Positions 63,275 through 64,000 of a stretch of 64,000 nucleotides of DNA are shown here, in pieces. A program made the position numbers and the translations under genes. Below the pieces are notes generated by a model. The model was not told the DNA's origin, made no database searches, and was given only the letters and a program-made list of their open reading frames with translations. Numbering within the stretch: the first letter of the stretch is position 1; every line of letters begins with the position of its first letter. The stretch is from Belliella baltica DSM 15883 (lineage in GTDB: Bacteria > Bacteroidota > Bacteroidia > Cytophagales > Cyclobacteriaceae): positions 1,240,001-1,304,000 of the forward strand of contig NC_018010.1 of NCBI RefSeq assembly GCF_000265405.1, read 5' to 3'.

Positions 63275-64000
63275 ATGGAATTAGATTTAGAAACAATACA
63301 AACAATTAAAGAGAAAGCTGTAGAATTTTTGTTTGATTTTGGGCCAAATATTCTAGGAGCATTAATTGTATTTTTTATTGGTAAATACATCATCAGCCTC
63401 TTGCTTAAGGCTGTGGACAAAATCTTCGTCAAATATGAAATTGATGCATCTTTAGCTACATTTTTGAAGAGCTTTTCCAAAGCAATCTTATATGTGCTCT
63501 TATTTATTACAATTGCTACGCAAATAGGCATAGAGCTTACCTCATTTATTGCAATTCTTGGTGCAGCAGGTTTGGCTGTGGGTTTGGCTTTGCAGGGTTC
63601 TTTGGCAAATTTTGCGGGTGGAGTTTTGATTTTGATTTTCAAACCATTCAAAGTTGGAGATACTTTAGAGGCACAAGGGACTTTGGGCTCGGTTGAGAGC
63701 ATTGATATACTCTACACCAAAATCAGAAATTTCGACAACAAATTAGTTACCATTCCAAATGGAGCTTTGGCTAACAATTTAACCACCAATCACTCCGAAA
63801 AACCAACTCGAAGAGTGGATATTTCTGTAGGCGTTGCGTATGGGACAGACTTGAAAAAAACAAGACAAGTGATTTTGAGTACTTTGAAAAGAGATGAAAG
63901 GATTCATGCTGACCCCGAGCCTGTTGTGAAATTCACAAATTTTGGAGATAGTTCTTTGGATCTAACAGTTAGATGCTGGACTGATACGGGAGACCTTTGG
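63275..64000 (+). CDS. MscS-family small-conductance mechanosensitive channel (3' end outside window)
   Basis: The frame is open from the ATG at 63275 through base 64000 (242 codons), on the strand opposite a longer-looking spurious frame. It has three transmembrane helices (about residues 20-40, 62-80, 85-115), the pore-lining AAGLAVGLALQGSLANFAGG of TM3, and the beta domain FKVGDTLEAQGTLGSVESID with TIPNGALANNLTTN. MscS channels open under membrane tension to protect against hypo-osmotic shock. A -7-like TAATTTTG at 63235-63242 precedes it. Confidence 0.92.
   Translation, partial: MELDLETIQTIKEKAVEFLFDFGPNILGALIVFFIGKYIISLLLKAVDKIFVKYEIDASLATFLKSFSKAILYVLLFITIATQIGIELTSFIAILGAAGLAVGLALQGSLANFAGGVLILIFKPFKVGDTLEAQGTLGSVESIDILYTKIRNFDNKLVTIPNGALANNLTTNHSEKPTRRVDISVGVAYGTDLKKTRQVILSTLKRDERIHADPEPVVKFTNFGDSSLDLTVRCWTDTGDLW

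Noticed and set aside
63268..63702. 144-codon open frame on the minus strand
   Set aside because: It mirrors the MscS gene on the plus strand, whose motifs are clear although it has no stop inside the window.
1..64000. tRNA, rRNA, tmRNA or CRISPR array
   Set aside because: No cloverleaf with a conserved T-arm, ribosomal core sequence or regularly spaced direct repeats was seen by eye; a covariance-model scan would be decisive.

Overview
The window looks like a chromosome segment from a member of the Bacteroidota, most likely order Cytophagales (family Cyclobacteriaceae or a close relative). The basis is a moderately AT-rich genome, TAnnTTTG-type -7 promoter boxes, many short-leader lipoproteins, a TonB receptor with a carboxypeptidase-regulatory-like N-domain, DUF5117-type metalloproteases, 6-bladed beta-propeller and DUF4221-like lipoproteins, BatD, and a PpiD-LptC-CorC neighbourhood. 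I cannot name the species. No rRNA, tRNA or CRISPR array was seen.

Layout. 1-4.9 kb: envelope biogenesis (TPR protein, LptC, CorC-like protein, PpiD). 5.0-6.6 kb: an intact IS3-family element with inverted repeats and a 3-bp target duplication. 6.7-11.9 kb: DUF493, pterin dehydratase, RsmI, an inositol-phosphatase-family enzyme and a giant AsmA-like protein. 12.0-13.8 kb: an intact IS1182-like element flanked by a 7-bp duplication. 13.9-22.5 kb: an accessory stretch with a dispersed palindromic repeat, an AEC transporter, beta-propeller lipoproteins, a His-rich secreted protein beside a TonB receptor (probably metal uptake) and an SGNH lipoprotein. 22.6-34.7 kb: housekeeping genes (glyA, tatC, rpiB, aroC, batD, queG, ruvB, apbE, a ZIP transporter), a glutamate/aspartate-type symporter and an M15 peptidase without signal peptide.

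34.7-47.1 kb is the most coherent functional block. It holds a domesticated IS1 InsA-like zinc-ribbon/HTH protein with repeated sites in its promoter, an outer-membrane porin, DUF4212 plus a Na+/solute symporter, a small membrane protein, a histidine kinase whose N-terminus is itself a Na+/solute symporter, a receiver-only response regulator, acetyl-CoA synthetase, a cNMP-CBS-DUF294 protein and a DEDDh exonuclease. This resembles the CrbS/CrbR acetate switch of gamma-proteobacteria, but the regulator has no DNA-binding output domain.

47.3-64 kb: a tandem pair of paralogous lipoproteins with a shared upstream element, glyS, guaB, an M16 protease, rlmH, a fasciclin protein, a Fur-family regulator, a HipA C-terminal remnant, a DUF5117-type zinc protease, a chimeric FAD-oxidoreductase/methyltransferase reading frame, and the start of an MscS channel that runs off the window. 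Several families of short dispersed palindromes sit in the intergenic regions.
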